From Mesotaenium endlicherianum (taxonomy: Eukaryota > Streptophyta > Zygnematophyceae > Zygnematales > Mesotaeniaceae): a DNA stretch of 48,794 nucleotides. The notes below the pieces were generated by a model. The model did no database searches, had not been told where the DNA came from, and saw nothing but the letters and a program-made list of their open reading frames with translations. Where the stretch lies: NCBI GenBank assembly GCA_009602735.1, contig WELA01000984.1, forward strand, positions 111,046 to 159,839, given 5' to 3'. Positions 40,701-48,794 of this stretch are shown in pieces. The position numbers and the translations under genes were made by a program. Position 1 is the stretch's first letter. Every line of letters begins with the position of its first letter.

Positions 40701-43700
40701 ATGCCTACCCGTAGTGGGCTTTCTTATCAGCCATACTACAAAGGGGTTAGTGGAGAAAACTCAGACTCAGATCTCAGCACTATCACTGAACCCGCCAAAG
40801 AAGAGCAACCTGCTCTCCAGCACACAGCAGTTGCTTCTGAGCCATCTCCCCAGTGGGCTCACTACGATTTCTGGTATCCCATGGCAGGTGACCACGAGGT
40901 CAAGACTGACAGGTCTGCCTACCGCTTCAGCGGTAGGCCAGGTACCTGTAATCTAGAAGATACCATCTTGGAGTTTCAGGCTGACTTCGCGGCTGCAAAG
41001 CTCAAGACACCCACGCTGACTAAGCGCGACGTCTTCGACACGCTTATGCGCTACCTCTCGCACAAGGCCCGCGACACCTTCCGTGAGAAGGAGGCCGAGC
41101 TCCGGACCCGCACTGAGCTTATGGGTGACCCACCAGTGGCGACCCTGCTAGCTGATCCAGTGCAAGCCTTCTGGAACATCCTGAAGACAGAATTCCAGGC
41201 TGCAACTGAAGAGAAGGTGTACGAGCTGCACCATTTCTTCCGACGCAAGAACGAGACTATCCGCATGTTGTACCGCCGCTTGGTGCACCTCCGCCGCGAT
41301 GTCGGCACTGTCACTGACCGGGAGGCCGCGGAGATCTTCTTGCGCGCCGTTGAGCCGCGTCTGAGGAAGAGGGCCGTAGTCCCCCTCATCGACCGCCACG
41401 ATTCAGAGTATTCTCTGGAGCAGGCCTACCTCTCCGTTGAGAAGCAGAGCTTGGCCGCCGCACGGAGCAACATTATCGATCGTGTGGGCTTAGAATCCAC
41501 GGGCGTGCTCGAGGAGGCCTAAGTGCTGCCGTCTTCTACGACGCGCACGACGCCTGCCCGCCAGCCCCAGTCGCAGCAGCAGCAGCCTCAGCGCTCTCAG
41601 CTGCCCCAGCAGACGCAGCAGCGCGGAGCTACGCGTGGCCGCATTTCCATGGCTGCCACTATGAGCGATCCCTGCTGGTCCTGCGGGAAGACGGGCCACT
41701 CACACCAGAACTGCACTCTCGCGCAGAATGGCAAGCCCGGCGACTGCACCTATTGTGGCAAGGCCGGCCACCTGCAGATCGTTTGTCTGCAAAAGAAGCG
41801 CGACGTCGAGAACGGACGCGCTCGCGACGGCCCTACACCTTGAGCAAGACAGCGAGGCGCACGCAACCCTCGTACGGGTGGCCGCCTCGCAATGACAGCA
41901 GCTACGGCCACGACGGACGCCGCATTGATGCCTGGAGCTGACTATTGCAGCTTCGACGACGTCAGCGACGCCCTCGTGGTGGCCAACGCAGAGATTGCTA
42001 GACTCCGTGGCCTCATCGACGTTGATAACTATGACGCGTGCGGAGCACTCCTCGCGTCGGCTTCACCGTCCTATGCCACGGCACTGACAGCTGGCGCACG
42101 CACAGCTTCAGCGCACGCATCAGGCTCAGCAGCAGCGCCGCAGCCCCGCGCACGTCCGCGTCACGACGTAGCGTCCGCTGCCAGAGCCGCAGGCGCCAGC
42201 ACCGGCAGCTCTGCTAGCCCTGTGCGCACCGCTCTGACAGCGGTCAGCAGCGACAGTCGAAGTCCCGACAAACTGCGGGATGGCAGGCTGCACGACTGCG
42301 CGGTTGCGCCATCTCCCGGCGCAAGCTCGCGCGCACGCGGGCCAGTCTGCGCGCCAGCCGAGGCCTCGACAGAGTCCCTGGCTTGCGCTTCCCTGCTGGC
42401 ACCAGCAGGCCTCCCGTCAGCCCGCGTAGCAACAGCTGGCAGGCAGGGACGGGGGCGGCGTGCACAGCTACAGCTGGTCCGGCCGCAGCCTCCCGCCCGT
42501 GCGGCACGCCCGTGCGCAGCTCTGCGCACAGGCAGGGACAGCAGGTCCCCGCTGGTTGCTGCAGACAGCAGGCTCCAGCAGAATCCGCCACGTGGCACGT
42601 GCACGGCAGGCGGGGCCNACCCTCGGTCAGCAGGGAAGGGTCCTGACTGCGCTGTGCGGCCGGATCGCCGGCAAAAGCGCCGACAGCGCACCCGCAGCTG
42701 CGCACATCCAGGCTCAGCCCTTGCCGCGCACATACCGCCACTTGGCGCGCGCGCATGGCCCGGCTCAGCCCGCGCTGATCGGACGGCCGCAACGTCTCTC
42801 CGCAGTCAGGGGCGGGCTATCCCAACCGCTCTGTGCTGCCAGACCTCCGTGCGGGGTCCTGCCAACGCACGTACCGGTGTGCGCAGCCAGGGCTTAAACC
42901 CTGGTTGCACACAATACCCCAGCCCCGACGCATTTTGCGCCACCGGGGCTTCGGCGGGCGTACGCACCAGGGTGGGGGCACGACAAAGCTCGTCCGGGGC
43001 AGCCGAAGACGGCGCCGACACCACGCTGGCAATTCGACCTCGCAGCCCCAGGAGCGACCAGGGCCCGCCACCTGGCAGCCCCCCAGCAGCCGACGTCACG
43101 CCGGCAGCGGCAGCCGTGACTGCAACTGTGCCTCCAATCGGCACGCATCTGCCGGTTGCGATCGACAGTAGCGGTCAAGGGGGGGGGCCCTTGACTGCGC
43201 CGTACGAACGAGGCACAAAGCCGGCTGCCGACGCCATAAGTACGGCCGCGCTCAGCCAGGGGCTGTCAACTGGCACGCTTGCGTTGCCACGTGGCGCGTG
43301 CGCACGGCCCAGCACGCCCCGAGAGGACCGGGCAAACTCGGCTGATGTTTTCAGCTCGGGGGCGGCACTCCCGACTGCGCCACGCGGTCGCATGTCCGAT
43401 CGCGGTGCCGACGGCCCGCGCACGGCTGCGCACAGCCAGGGCCTAAACCCTGGCTGCGCACAAAACCCCGGCAGCAACCCAACGCAGGCTGCCGGGGGGT
43501 CAGTTAGCCCACGCATCGGGGGGAGGTCGAACGGAGGAGACACCGCGGCTGCCCCGTTCCTTCCGCATCCTAGAGCCCTCCACGACCTCAGCAGAGCCGA
43601 CGCCACATGCGCTCGCTTCGCCTATGACGACGGTGCAGCTCAACGTCGAGGTCATCTCTCTAGCACTGCACCGCATGCCGGCGGTCTCCTTTGCAGAGCT

Positions 43701-43841
43701 CGGTGTCTCCATGGAGGCAACGAGGCACGCCGCTCAGCTGATGCTCCAATCGCGCAGAGCCACGCTGCGCACCGCCGCCAGGAGACCGACGGCCGATGCC
43801 GCCACCGCGGTGCAATCCGCGCCCGCGCGTCCTGCGCATGA
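40701..43841 (+). pseudogene. gag: Gag of element 4 with two zinc knuckles and a low-complexity extension
   Basis: The frame starts with ATG 40701 (MPTRSGLSYQPYYK). Capsid-like helices follow, including YELHHFFRRKNETIRMLYRR and a segment with REAAEIFLRAVEPRLRKRA. TAA at 41520-41522 interrupts, then a Gln-rich linker leads to CCHC knuckles CWSCGKTGHSHQNC (from 41673) and CTYCGKAGHLQIVC (from 41745). TGA at 41841-41843 interrupts again. The same frame then runs ~660 residues to 43841 as Ala/Pro/Arg/Gly-rich sequence containing decayed ~180-bp repeats. This last part may be a disordered Gag tail or simply G+C-rich DNA lacking stops. An N lies at 42618. The end overlaps the protease ORF in another frame. 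Confidence 0.75.
42630..43470 (+). repeat. Degenerate ~180-bp tandem repeat in the Gag tail of element 4
   Basis: A shared core resembling GACTGCGC.GTGCGGCC recurs at about 42644, 42824 (weaker), 43193 and 43373, spaced 180, 369 and 180 bp. A second shared block, CAGCCAGGGCYTAAACCCTGG, occurs at about 42886 and 43433. In translation it gives SQGLNPGC.Q twice. Confidence 0.55.
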
Positions 43842-44690
43842 GCGCAGGATGATCAGCACTCCTAACGCCACGTTTTTGGATAATTCGCAAGGGATCGTGC
43901 TTGTCAACACCCAGGCGCCGCAGCGCATCATGTTCGACACAGGCGCGCAGCCGGTTCTCATCAGCCTCCGCTACTTCCGTCAGCTGGGACTCTCTTCCGC
44001 CGACTTGGAGGACTCTCCGACGCGCATTAACACCGCCACCGGCACGTCCGAGACCGTCGCCGGCCGCACGTGGTTGGCGCTACTGTTCACTCTGCGCCCA
44101 GGCACGGCAGACGAGACAACCATCCATCGGCACGCACTCGTCACTCCTTCCGAGTCCTTCGATGTGCTCCTAGGGCAGGACGTGCTCTTTCCCATTGGCG
44201 CCGCGGTCAACAACTGGGCGGAGCGCGTCTTCTATCGTCCCGACTGGAGGACAGGGGGGACGCACACCGCATCCTTGCCCCTTGACATTTTTGATCGCCG
44301 CCCAGCAGTGTCCGCTCTTTAAGGCTTCATGGGGCTGGGCGATGGCCGGCCAGTGGTCAAGACCGATAAGGACGGGCCCGAGGACAAGGAGATCTCTGTG
44401 GGGGTAGACCTGCTCGAGCCACAGGACGAAAAGTCGGACCTACCTAGTGCCGAGCTCCACCTCACGCCGCAGCAGCAGGCGGATGTCCTGGCAGCCCAGG
44501 CCAGGGAGCAGATCCGCATCTCCACTGCCCACAGCGCGATGATGCGGCAGATGGTGGACGATGCTACTGAGGCCCTCGCCACGGCCAGCATAGCCATCGC
44601 TACCGCCGCCCTTGCTCGCGGTGCGGCCACAGCGCCTACGGCTCATCAGGGGGTCTCGGCCTCTCGCGGCGAGCCGTCCGCGCGCGAACC
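43624..44690 (+). pseudogene. Retropepsin of element 4 and following helical segment
   Basis: A 232-residue frame (stop TAA 44320-44322) carries the intact aspartic protease motif FDTGAQPVLISLRYF, with the Asp codon at 43936. LRYFRQLGLSSADLEDSP and FDVLLGQDVLFPIGAAV follow, matching the element 2 protease (GAQPVILGKRAVKALGL, YDVLFGTEALIPLGL). Past the TAA the frame continues GLGDGRPVVKTD and an Ala/Gln-rich helix to about 44690, where it shifts. The protease itself looks chemically competent. It overlaps the Gag frame, consistent with frameshifting. Confidence 0.85.
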
Positions 44691-46280
44691 GACGTCCGCG
44701 TTCACCACGACGTGCCTGTTGGCGTGGCCATTCAGTACAGTATGGACTCTCAGCCGCCCCCTCACGACGCCTCGCATCAGACCGGCGAGACCTGGCCTCG
44801 CACCACGGCATCCAAGGACGAGGTCATGCGGCAGGCAGCTTCTCCTGGCAGATCCGACGACCAGTCCCTCAAGAGTGAGGAGGAGACACAGTGGGAGCGA
44901 CTGCCAAAAGCATTTGTCGAGGAACTCAGCGCGGAGCCCTTGCCAGCTGCGCCTACGGCACGCAGGCAGCGCGCACCTACTGGTCCGCTCGGCTTCAGCG
45001 CACCCAGCCAGCCCATGACACACGACTGGCCCAGCAGGGCTCGCACTGACGGCGCTGGTCCCAGCCGTCCAGTGTCACACGACTGCTCGACAAGCCACGA
45101 GTGTCGCCGCATTGCGCATTTGTTTGCAACAAGCCGGGCTGCGGCGGCCTCCTCTAGCGCTGGCACACACTCCATACAGCAGCCAGCGCCCAGGCTCAGC
45201 GTCCGCGAGCTACCCCGCACGACCCCGTCTATCTGCGCCCATCTGACCTACGCACATCGCACTAGGCCGACCATCGGGCCCGCTCGAGAGACCACTCCTC
45301 TCCGCGAGACGAGCCGCTCCCGATCGCTCACACCCCTTTGCGAGACGCGAGAGGTGACTCCCCTCCGCGAGACGCGAGCCCGCTCCATCACGCCGCCCTA
45401 CGACGACAGGGAGCGCACGCCTCCTTACGACGACACGCGGGCCCGCGGGGACACGCCGCCATACGACGACACTCGAGACCGACGCCGCACTCCGCCCTTC
45501 CGGCCCCTCTCAGCTGGCGACGACGCTCAGTCTTCTTTCGAGGCGCATTTTGTGATGTTGGCCCCTACAGCTCCGCGCGCCAGCGTCCCTCGCAGCCACA
45601 TCGCTGGCGACGGTCCCTCCGGGCTACCTCCTCCCAAGGTGGCCCGCACCGACAGCAGGCCGCCCAATCGCCACCCATCTACGGCCGCCGCACGCACACG
45701 GCTCATGCCTAGTCTCCGACAGCCCCGAGACGTGCCCGTCCCACGAGGGCAGCCCCGGCCGCGAGTCTAGCTGGCCCCTCGCCGGTTAGTTTGGTCCCCG
45801 CAGGAGGTCGACAGCTCCGAGCGCTCCGTCTGCACAGTCCCCTCTGCAAACATGCGCGCACGCCAGCGGGCCTACTTCGACCCGCACCCCTACTTGACTC
45901 AGCGTCCCGTTCTCGACCGGCTGGCCCACACGGCCTTGCACCAGACTGACCACGCCCAGCGCGACAGGTGACAGCAGCTGTGCGTGGCCTCGGCCCGACG
46001 TCAGGCCCGTGCTGTCTCTCCGATAGCCCTCCAGGATGCGCGCCTGCGGTGGCGCACCTACCAGGACCACGCACGGGAGGAGCGTCCGCAGCCGCTCACT
46101 GACCGCATCCCCAGCCTTACGCGTGACTACGCAGACCGTGCTGTGGCCGCCCTCCGCATGGCGCCACATCAGCACAGCGCCGAGGGTACCTTCCCGCCGC
46201 TCGCTCAGCCCGGCACCCCCGCAATGGGGTGTCGCCCACTTCTGACTCCTATCTGCGCAGACGCTCTAGACGAGCGGCCC
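44690..46280 (+). pseudogene. Disordered spacer of the element 4 polyprotein with RET and TPPYDD repeats
   Basis: The open frame from about 44700 to 45770 is Pro/Ser/Arg-rich and reads IQYSMDSQPPPHDAS onward. Between 45295 and 45490 it has short repeats: TPLRET or TPLCET four times, then TPPYDD three times, alternating with Arg-rich joints. TAG at 45768-45770 and TGA at 45969-45971 interrupt the frame. The part up to 46280 includes RARQRAYFDPHPYLTQRPVL and a helical Arg/Ala region leading into the methyltransferase. No catalytic motif is visible. It is likely a flexible linker or nucleic-acid-binding segment. Confidence 0.6.
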
Positions 46281-47363
46281 GGCGGCATCGTCCTCATCGA
46301 GCTCTTCGCCTGTATTGCCACCGGGTTGCTCGCGACCTTACAGGTCGGCATCCCGGTGCGCCGCTACGTCTATGTCGATCCCCATCCTGAGGCCTAGCAG
46401 GTGGCCCGTCGGCAGATGGCGTTGTGCCACGAGCGGTTCCTAGACCTCCTTCCCGCGCACGCATTCTGCCGCGCTCAGACAGACTGGCCCATGGACATCC
46501 GCGACATCACCGTCGAGCATGTCACCCGCCTTGGGCCCATTGACCTCGTCATTGCCGGTTGGGAGTGCCAGGGCTTCTCCAGAGCCGGGCGTGGCAGGGC
46601 GCTCAGCAATCCCCGCACGGCCCTCTTCTGGCACTTGCTCCGCGTCCTCAACATTATTGAGGATCGCCAGCCGCCGCACACACTCGCGTGGGTCCTGGAG
46701 AACGTGGCCGCGCGCCACGATCACCGACCCGATGTTAGCGCCGACTTCGCTCTTTGTAGCAGCTACGTCGGCCGCGAGGCCGTCATTGACGCTGCCCAGA
46801 TTGGTTCCTTCGCGCACCGCGTCCACGCCTACTTCACGAACCTGGCAATGCCAGGTACTCTCGAGGCGTTGGCCGCCTCTCATCAACGTCACCCACGAAC
46901 CGTCGACTCCATCCTCGATGCCCCTTGTCTGGCCCAGCGCGTGACTGCACTACCACATCCGTCCAAGGCGCAGTGTGAGGTCCTGCATGACGTCACTCGC
47001 GCGCTGCCGACTTTTGTCAGCCGCTACGACAGCGACGCCTTCGTCGGAGATCAGCGCGGGATGGTCATCGACCTGGAGACTGGCATGTTTGACAGGCCGC
47101 GCCCTGCGGAGATGGAGCGTGCCATGGGCTTCCCGCCGCATCTCACACAGGTGGATGGTCTCACTGAGGTGAACCGCATTCGCCTCTTGGGGCACGCGAT
47201 TGACGCCAACGTCCTCACGTGGATTCTGCTGCAAACGCAGGCCTTGGCGCCTCTCTACGCCGCAGCCCGGCATCCCGAGCTGCCTCGGCCTGCCGATGAT
47301 GTGGACGATGACTCCACCGACGATGACAATCAGGCCCCGCCCGGCACGACGTGGCATCCTTAG
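46281..47363 (+). pseudogene. Cytosine-5 DNA methyltransferase domain, element 4
   Basis: Motif I is GIVLIELFACIATGL; YVYVDPHPEA is motif II. TAG at 46395-46397 follows at once, but the same frame continues for 320 residues. Motif IV reads VIAGWECQGFSRAG with the candidate catalytic Cys at 46566-46568; the usual Pro before Cys is Glu. Motif VI is AWVLENV, motif VIII resembles FAHRVHAYFTN, and a target-recognition region leads to RPRPAEMERAMGFP and motif X, RIRLLGHAID. All the main motifs are present in order, so the fold is complete apart from the single stop. The frame ends with an acidic tail and TAG at 47361-47363. It would methylate DNA, perhaps the element's own. It lies between protease and RT, as in element 2. 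Confidence 0.9.
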
Positions 47364-48543
47364 CGCGCAGGGCCTGCACCGCAGGCGCGCGCGCGCCCTC
47401 CCTCCCCACCGCCGCGCAGGGAGGACTCTGGTTCGCTGGGGGGGGGACGGCGGAGAGAGGAGTCCTCACAGCAACCCAGGGAGTCCCGGTCACCCAGGGA
47501 GTCCCGGTCACCCTTTCTTTTTCCTCGCTCGCAGGCAGACGGTGCCAGGCAGCTGGCCGCAGCTGCCACGATGCAGGTACCCGCGGCAGGCCGAGCGCCA
47601 GCCGCTGCAGGGCAGGTGACACCTGCAGCACCACAGTCTACCCCAGCGGCAAGACGGGAGACTCCAACTGCAAGCCAGGCGACGCCACCAGCTCCACCAA
47701 CATGGAAGCTGGGGGGGACACTCACCAAGGCGCAGGCTGCACAGTTGACGGCACTGCTGGACGGGAGGCGCAGCACCAGCTTTGCCAGCGGCATGCACGA
47801 TCTCGGGCGCTATAGGGGGAACCCCATGCGGATTACTCTCACGTCGCAGGAGCCCGTTTTCCTGAAGCGTTATCGCTACAGCCACTTCGAGGATGGCTTG
47901 ATCAGCGCGCAGACAGGCAAGCTGGAGGACAGCCGGCTCATTTGGGAGTCCTCCTCTTGCTATGCCGCACCCACGGTCATGCCAGCCAAGAAGGATGCCT
48001 CGGGCAACTGGTCCGAGAAGAGGATGTGCGGTGACTATCGTAGGCTAAACGAGGTCACCGAGCAGGACAGATATCCTATGCCGACGCCTGACGAGATCTT
48101 TGACGACATTGGCACGTGCACTTGGTTCTCAGTGCTGGATCTGCGTCAGGGCTTCAACCAGATTCCCATCGCCGAGGAGGACCAGCATAAGACGGCGTTC
48201 TGGGGAGCACAGCGGCTCTACGAGTGGGTGGTGATGCCGTTCGGGTTGAAGAACGCGCCAGCTACCTTTCAGAGGGTGATGGATAAGGAGCTGGTCGGGC
48301 TATCCTTTGCCCGATGCTACATCGATGACGTGCTCGTCTTCAGTCAGACGTTTGAGGAGCACGTGGTGCACATCACTGCCGTCCTGGACCGCTTGGAGGC
48401 CGCTGGGCTCAAGTGCCATCCAGGCAAGTGCACTTTTGGGACCCGCGAGGTGGAGTACCTTGGCCACCTGCTCTTCTCCAGCGGCTTGGCACCCCAGCTG
48501 GCGAAGATCTCGGCCATCACAGGCATCCCACCTCCTACAGATC
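47364..48543 (+). pseudogene. pol: Linker and reverse transcriptase of element 4 (3'-truncated)
   Basis: After the TAG at 47361 the same frame continues through an Arg/Pro/Ser-rich linker, including a duplicated RESRSP unit (two copies of an 18-bp repeat at about 47476-47511). RT motifs then follow: YAAPTVMPAKKDASGN, RMCGDYRRLNEV, FSVLDLRQGFNQIP, MPFGLKNAPATF and CYIDDVLVFSQ, with the catalytic Asp pair at 48324-48329, then CHPGKCTFG. RT ends abruptly at ITGIPPPTDL, where the copia LTR begins. RNase H, integrase and any PHD finger would lie beyond the window. Confidence 0.9.
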
Positions 48544-48789
48544 TGTAGTAAAACAGATAGATAAAGTACTTAGTAAAACAGAATAGTTTATCTATTCAAG
48601 ACAAGGATCTTTGAACACAAGTGGTAGCTTCTTGAAAGAGAGATGGCTTCTTGAAAGTTAATATATTTCTGGATTTTGGCAAGTACAAGAGTGATTCTGG
48701 AATGTCTTTCTATGTTCTAGCTCTTGTTTATATACTTGCTACATAAGTAATTTCTAGGAAGGTGTATGTTGATGTGTTGGCACCCAACA
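48544..48789 (-). mobile_element. Copia-type LTR inserted in element 4 RT
   Basis: On the minus strand this begins TGTTGGGTGCCAACACATC at 48789 and ends TTTTACTACA at 48544, 246 bp with TG...CA ends. The start resembles plant Ty1/copia LTRs, and an internal GTATATAAACAAG gives a TATA box on the minus strand. The 5 bp to the left are AGATC; the right-hand 5 bp (CATCC) do not match. It is probably the 3' LTR of a copia element extending past the window rather than a solo LTR. Confidence 0.7.
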
Positions 48790-48794
48790 CATCC

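Larger units (their letters stand above)
39657..48543 (+). mobile_element. Element 4: G+C-rich gypsy retrotransposon encoding a DNA methyltransferase (truncated)
   Basis: The plus-strand order is LTR/leader (39657-40700), Gag (40701 to ~43841), protease (43624-44322), disordered spacer, cytosine methyltransferase (46281-47250) and RT (47571-48540). A copia-type LTR interrupts it at 48544. The LTR start TGATTTATTGAG cuts element 3. From about 41000 on it is strikingly rich in G and C compared with its neighbours. Pol lies mostly in one frame, with several TAG, TGA and TAA codons. Confidence 0.9.

Noticed and set aside
42161..43606. Long minus-strand ORFs in the Gag tail of element 4
   Set aside because: Strong G+C bias leaves several frames open at once. 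The plus frame continues from the zinc knuckles, so the minus frames are shadows.
45768..46397. Stops in element 4 as programmed readthrough signals
   Set aside because: Stops also occur within conserved methyltransferase motifs and none has a full known readthrough context. Decay by point mutation is simpler.
1..48794. CRISPR arrays, bacterial operons or rRNA genes
   Set aside because: No regularly spaced short repeats, no ribosome-binding-site operon layout and no rRNA signatures were seen. The content is eukaryotic transposable elements.

Overview
The window is a eukaryotic, repeat-dominated region with no clear host gene. The family mix fits a green-lineage genome: Ty3/gypsy chromoviruses, a plant-style copia LTR, a piggyBac transposon, MITE-like elements, and gypsy elements that carry cytosine-5 DNA methyltransferases. 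Retrotransposon-borne methyltransferases are known from charophyte algae and dinoflagellates, so a charophyte alga is my best guess. This is an inference, since no diagnostic host gene is present. Two isolated N calls (37857, 42618) suggest a draft assembly.

Layout, left to right. (1) 1-9863, plus strand: the 3' part of a chromovirus, CV1 (protease, RT, RNase H, integrase, chromodomain), with an accessory ORF downstream of pol, a polypurine tract and a 3' LTR. A 3.3-kb piggyBac element with TTAA duplications sits inside its pol gene. (2) 9864-13620: gene-poor DNA with decayed coding traces and one small hAT-like MITE. (3) 13620-21556: a nest. The minus-strand LTR of a methyltransferase-type gypsy family is interrupted by an unclassified 3.3-kb TIR element, a second MITE copy, and an LTR fragment of another gypsy family; that fragment is itself split by a 1261-bp solo LTR related to CV1. 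(4) 21557-28237: an internally deleted minus-strand gypsy relic (element 5) with a PHD finger, a possible TRIM-like miniature, and two head-to-tail LTRs. (5) 28238-36722, minus: element 2, a nearly whole but decayed gypsy element ordered Gag, protease, DNA methyltransferase, spacer, RT, RNase H, integrase, PHD finger. (6) 36723-39656, minus: a 5'-truncated chromovirus, element 3. (7) 39657-48543, plus: element 4, a very G+C-rich gypsy element with LTR/leader, Gag, protease, disordered spacer, a second DNA methyltransferase and RT. It is broken at 48544 by a copia-type LTR that runs to the window end.

The most interesting content is the pair of methyltransferase-encoding gypsy elements (2 and 4). 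They share Gag, protease and RT similarity and place the methyltransferase between protease and RT. Element 2 also ends its integrase region with a PHD finger, so one element family joins a DNA-methylation writer to a candidate chromatin reader. Both copies carry stops or frameshifts, and element 2 also has altered catalytic residues, so these copies look inactive. The domains are nevertheless recognisable and point to active relatives elsewhere in the genome.
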